Source: an uncultured Collinsella sp. (lineage in GTDB: Bacteria > Actinomycetota > Coriobacteriia > Coriobacteriales > Coriobacteriaceae). Taken from it: a DNA stretch of 11,769 bases. Below the pieces are notes generated by a model that saw nothing but the letters and a program-made list of their open reading frames with translations, was not told where the DNA came from and did not search any database. Shown here piece after piece: positions 6,365-11,769 of the stretch. How positions within the stretch are numbered: position 1 is the stretch's first letter; every line of letters begins with the position of its first letter. The translations under genes and the position numbers were made by a program. The stretch is taken from the NCBI GenBank assembly GCA_902470895.1, contig CABRID010000063.1:1-11769 (forward strand), given 5' to 3'.

Positions 6365-6742
6365 ATGGCTAAGCTTACCACCGATGAGATCATCGATGCT
6401 CTTAAGGAAATGACCCTTCTCGAGGCTTCCGAGCTCGTCAAGGCTATCGAGGACACCTTCGGCGTTTCCGCCGCTGCTCCTGCCGCTGTTGTCGCCGCTC
6501 CCGCTGCTGGCGCTGCTGAGGCCGAGGAGAAGACCGAGTTTGACGTCGTGCTCGAGGGCTTCGGCGACAACAAGATCCAGGTCATCAAGGCCGTCCGTGA
6601 GCTCACCAACCTTGGCCTGAAGGAGGCCAAGGAGGTCGTCGAGGGCGCTCCCAAGGCTGTTCTCGAGGGTGCCAAGAAGGAGGACGCCGAGGCTGCCAAG
6701 GAGAAGCTCGAGGCTGCTGGCGCTGCTGTCACCCTCAAGTAA
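6365..6742 (+). CDS. rplL: 50S ribosomal protein L7/L12
   Basis: This 125-residue acidic protein is the mobile stalk protein that binds EF-Tu, EF-G and other GTPase factors. It has the N-terminal dimerisation helices (MAKLTTDEIIDALKEM, ELVKAIEDTFGV), a flexible Ala-rich hinge at about 37-55, and the C-terminal factor-binding domain with KIQVIKAVRELTNLGLKEAK and EVVEGAP, ending in VTLK. Length and order match the family. The ATG at 6365 is preceded by AAAGGA at 7 nt; an in-frame GTG at 6332 lies inside a hairpin, lacks a binding site and would add a non-homologous tail. It is cotranscribed with rplJ and must be made in several copies per L10. A strong terminator follows. Confidence 0.98.
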   Translation: MAKLTTDEIIDALKEMTLLEASELVKAIEDTFGVSAAAPAAVVAAPAAGAAEAEEKTEFDVVLEGFGDNKIQVIKAVRELTNLGLKEAKEVVEGAPKAVLEGAKKEDAEAAKEKLEAAGAAVTLK

Positions 6743-6769
6743 TCAGGCTTTCTCGCCAGATTTCTTTGC

Positions 6770-6809
6770 AGACGGGGTTCGCATTGCGAGCCCCGTCTTT
6801 TTTGTTTTT
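6770..6809 (+). terminator. Terminator of rplJL
   Basis: The arms 6770-6782 and 6786-6798 form a 13-bp stem, including one G-T wobble, around a 3-nt loop. The T-rich run TTTTTTGTTTTT follows (6798-6809). This should separate rplJL from galU and rpoBC. Confidence 0.92.
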
Positions 6810-6881
6810 CGGTCCCTCGACATCGGTAGCTCAAACTGCCATGTTCTGTGATTTGCGTCGTATCGGGCACCCTGCCGTTGG

Positions 6882-6915
6882 GCAATAAAATTGCACCATT
6901 CGAGCAATAATTTGC
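6882..6915. promoter_or_regulatory. Two operator-like palindromes upstream of galU
   Basis: GCAATAAAATTGC at 6882-6894 is a perfect 5-bp inverted repeat with a 3-nt centre. GCAATAATTTGC at 6904-6915 is a close variant starting exactly 22 nt later, about two helical turns. Both sit just before the -35 of the galU promoter candidate, a position used by activators or repressors. No binding protein can be named. The rest of 6810-6931 holds nothing else that is recognised. Confidence 0.4.
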
Positions 6916-6932
6916 GTTGACCTGCTGAAGAT

Positions 6933-6960
6933 TTGTCTCTGCCTTGTAGCGACATATAGT
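6933..6960 (+). promoter_or_regulatory. galU promoter
   Basis: TTGTCT at 6933-6938 (4 of 6 consensus) and TATAGT at 6955-6960 (5 of 6) are 16 nt apart. Transcription would start near 6967, giving a leader of about 90 nt. The leader holds two perfect small hairpins, TGCGGC/GCCGCA at 6997-7013 and GGCGC/GCGCC at 7021-7034, the second just before the ribosome binding site. Confidence 0.5.
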
Positions 6961-7056
6961 TCCAGCGGTAAGATGCTTAGGTATCGCAATTTGGTCTGCG
7001 GCTGTGTGCCGCACGCATGGGGCGCTTTTGCGCCTGCGAAAGGATCTTTGAATAAC

Positions 7057-7965
7057 ATGAAGGCAATCATCCCCGCCGCCGGTCTTGGCACGCGTTTTCT
7101 GCCTGGCACCAAGTGCACGCCCAAAGAGATGCTGCCGGTGCTCGACAAGCCCGTCATTCAGTACGTCGTCGAGGAGGCGCTCGACCCCGAGGAAGTCGAC
7201 GACGCCATCATCGTTACTTCTCCCGGTAAGCCCGAGCTACTGAACTACTTCCAGCCCGATCGCTCACTCGAGAACCTGCTGCGCGAGCGCGGCAAGAACG
7301 CCTATGCCGATGCCGTCGCCCACGCTGGCGGTATGCCGGTCGACTTCCGCTATCAGTACGAGCCCAAGGGCCTCGGCCATGCTATTCGCTCTGCTGCCGA
7401 CGCCGTGGCAGGGGAGAACTTCCTGGTTCTTCTGGGCGACTACGTTGTGCCTAACCGCGACATCTGCGACAAGATGCTCGCCGTTTCCAAGGAGCACGGT
7501 GGCGCTTCGGTTATCGCCGTCGCTGCTTGCTCGCCCGAGGAAGTCAGCCGCTACGGCGTTATCGCCGGTGAGCGCGTCGGTTCGCTCGAGGGTGCCGAGG
7601 ACGTTGCCGATGCAGAGCCGGGCGCTGTCTGGCGCATCGGCGATCTGGTCGAGAAGCCCGCTCCCGAGGCGGCTCCGTCCAATCTGTACATCGTCGGTCG
7701 CTACCTGCTGAGCCCGCTGGTCATGGACCTGCTGGCAGATCAGCAGGCCGGCAAGGGCGGCGAGATCCAGCTCACTGACGCCATGGCCCGTTCGCTCGAC
7801 CGCGAGGCCATGTATGCCGTCGTCATTGACCCGCTGTCGGGCTACGACACCGGCACTCCCTCTGGCTGGATGGCCACCAACGCCCTCATGGCCGCAAGCG
7901 ACCCCCGCTTTGCCGATGCCTTCTGGGATGCCATCGACGAGCGCGGCGGATTGATGCGCAAGTAA
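7057..7965 (+). CDS. galU: UTP--glucose-1-phosphate uridylyltransferase
   Basis: This 302-residue enzyme makes UDP-glucose from UTP and glucose-1-phosphate, feeding cell-wall, capsule and galactose pathways in the cytosol. The nucleotidyltransferase signature is at the N-terminus: IPAAGLGTRFLPGTK at 5-19 followed by PKEMLP at 22-27. Other landmarks are the sugar-binding YEPKGLGHA region, the LLGD segment with the metal-binding Asp128, VEKP with Lys200, and GYDTGTP at 262-268 with Asp264. Length fits GalU. The start was set at ATG 7057 because homologues begin just before the KAIIPAAG strand; AAAGGA at 7039-7044 gives a rather long 12-nt spacing, so an in-frame TTG at 7048 cannot be fully excluded. 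It lies between rplL and rpoB but is flanked by terminators and has its own promoter region. Confidence 0.95.
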   Translation: MKAIIPAAGLGTRFLPGTKCTPKEMLPVLDKPVIQYVVEEALDPEEVDDAIIVTSPGKPELLNYFQPDRSLENLLRERGKNAYADAVAHAGGMPVDFRYQYEPKGLGHAIRSAADAVAGENFLVLLGDYVVPNRDICDKMLAVSKEHGGASVIAVAACSPEEVSRYGVIAGERVGSLEGAEDVADAEPGAVWRIGDLVEKPAPEAAPSNLYIVGRYLLSPLVMDLLADQQAGKGGEIQLTDAMARSLDREAMYAVVIDPLSGYDTGTPSGWMATNALMAASDPRFADAFWDAIDERGGLMRK

Positions 7966-7985
7966 GCCTTCGGGCATCGACATTT

Positions 7986-8018
7986 ACGGGCGCGGACCTC
8001 GGTTCGCGCCCGTTTTTT
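7986..8018 (+). terminator. Terminator of galU
   Basis: ACGGGCGCG at 7986-7994 pairs perfectly with CGCGCCCGT at 8005-8013, with a 10-nt loop, followed by TTTTTT (8013-8018). It starts 20 nt after the galU stop codon. Confidence 0.93.
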
Positions 8019-8061
8019 ATAAGAGCTGCGATTGCCGGCTCTCTGTTCACAGAAAATATAT

Positions 8062-8073
8062 GAACAGATGTTC
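8062..8073. promoter_or_regulatory. LexA-box-like palindrome
   Basis: GAACAGATGTTC fits the Gram-positive SOS box core GAACRNRYGTTC at every position, and the right flank continues with GA as in actinobacterial boxes (GTTCGA). The left flank is AT rather than TC. A further GTTC half-site at 8045-8048 forms an 8-bp inverted repeat (8042-8049 with 8061-8068). No SOS gene follows; the next gene is rpoB 180 nt downstream. This may be chance or another regulator's site. Confidence 0.3.
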
Positions 8074-8151
8074 GATACACATACATCTACCTGCTTGTTT
8101 TCTGTCGAAAAACTTTGCTACTCCAAAAGCTCAATCGCGTCAAGGCTTTTC

Positions 8152-8179
8152 TTGCCCAACGGTCGGTACCTGATAAACT
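8152..8179 (+). promoter_or_regulatory. rpoBC promoter candidate
   Basis: TTGCCC at 8152-8157 and TAAACT at 8174-8179 each match sigma-A consensus at 4 of 6 positions with 16-nt spacing. Transcription would start near 8186, about 67 nt before rpoB. The gap 8019-8151 is AT-richer than its surroundings and may hold further promoters, but none is convincing. Confidence 0.4.
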
Positions 8180-8195
8180 ATTAGGTTGCGATAAC

Positions 8196-8216
8196 TGGCG
8201 AAGCTATGCCTCGCCA
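8196..8216 (+). other. Hairpin in the rpoB leader
   Basis: TGGCGA (8196-8201) pairs with TCGCCA (8211-8216), with an inner GC/GC pair and a TAT loop. The 3' arm could alternatively pair with GGTTGCGA at 8184-8191 (GGTTG-CGA with TCG-CCAACC, one bulge). No T-tract follows. Function unknown. Confidence 0.4.
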
Positions 8217-8252
8217 ACCCACCGAGCATTTCCGTGAAGGAGGAAAAACCTG

Positions 8253-11744
<3,492 letters not shown>

Positions 11745-11750
11745 TTGACT

Positions 11751-11769
11751 GTGGCAGATTTCGAAGCTA
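11751..11769 (+). CDS. rpoC: RNA polymerase beta' subunit (5' end only)
   Basis: A GTG at 11751 opens a frame reading MADFEA before the window ends. AAGGAG at 11736-11741, inside the end of rpoB, lies 9 nt upstream, and the start follows the rpoB stop by 6 nt. Position after rpoB and the tight coupling identify it as rpoC; the six visible residues alone would not. It is cut by the window edge and is not truncated in the genome as far as can be seen. Confidence 0.85.

Noticed and set aside
6917..6922. TTGACC as the -35 of the galU promoter.
   Set aside because: It is a good -35 hexamer but no -10 is found at 16-18 nt; TTGTCT with TATAGT downstream is the better pair.
6973..7056. An upstream start extending GalU by 28 residues.
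   Set aside because: The added stretch spans two leader hairpins, lies just after the putative transcription start and is not part of GalU proteins.

Overview
The window is about 11.8 kb of GC-rich chromosome with strong AGGAGG-type ribosome binding sites. It reads as ordinary core genome of an actinomycete-like Gram-positive. RpoB, L10, L12 and GalU all look actinobacterial, and the overall style (C/G-ending codons, an L10 leader, SotB and GH13 genes) suggests a gut Coriobacteriia such as Collinsella. That assignment is inference from sequence style and memory, not a database result.

Layout, left to right. (1) 1-3343: a SotB-like sugar efflux transporter, a long hairpin, then a cytosolic GH13 alpha-glucan hydrolase followed 3 nt after its stop codon by a DNA-deoxyinosine glycosylase. 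(2) 3345-4007, minus strand: a conserved hypothetical protein with a possible flavodoxin-like fold. It converges on the glycosylase gene with a 1-nt gap and diverges from the next gene. (3) 4101-5237: a class I/II PLP aminotransferase whose last third has strikingly different codon use. (4) 5238-5740: a gene-free stretch with a roughly 200-nt nested palindrome, a near-consensus promoter, and an L10-type leader ending in an intrinsic terminator. (5) 5741-6742: rplJ and rplL, closed by a strong terminator. (6) 6810-7965: galU with its own promoter region and terminator. (7) 8019-11769: a promoter/leader region, the complete rpoB and the first 19 nt of rpoC.

The classic rplJL-rpoBC cluster is therefore split into three separately terminated units (rplJL, galU, rpoBC). 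rplJL is probably autoregulated by L10 through attenuation. The left half handles sugars, repair and amino-acid metabolism and shows no single pathway.

No CRISPR array, transposase, prophage, toxin-antitoxin or defence system is visible. The points most worth a second look are an 8-residue expansion and rewriting of the fork-loop-2 segment of RpoB, the large palindrome touching the rplJ promoter, the mosaic aminotransferase gene, a 23-bp perfect inverted repeat after sotB, paired operator-like palindromes before galU, and a LexA-box-like site before rpoB.
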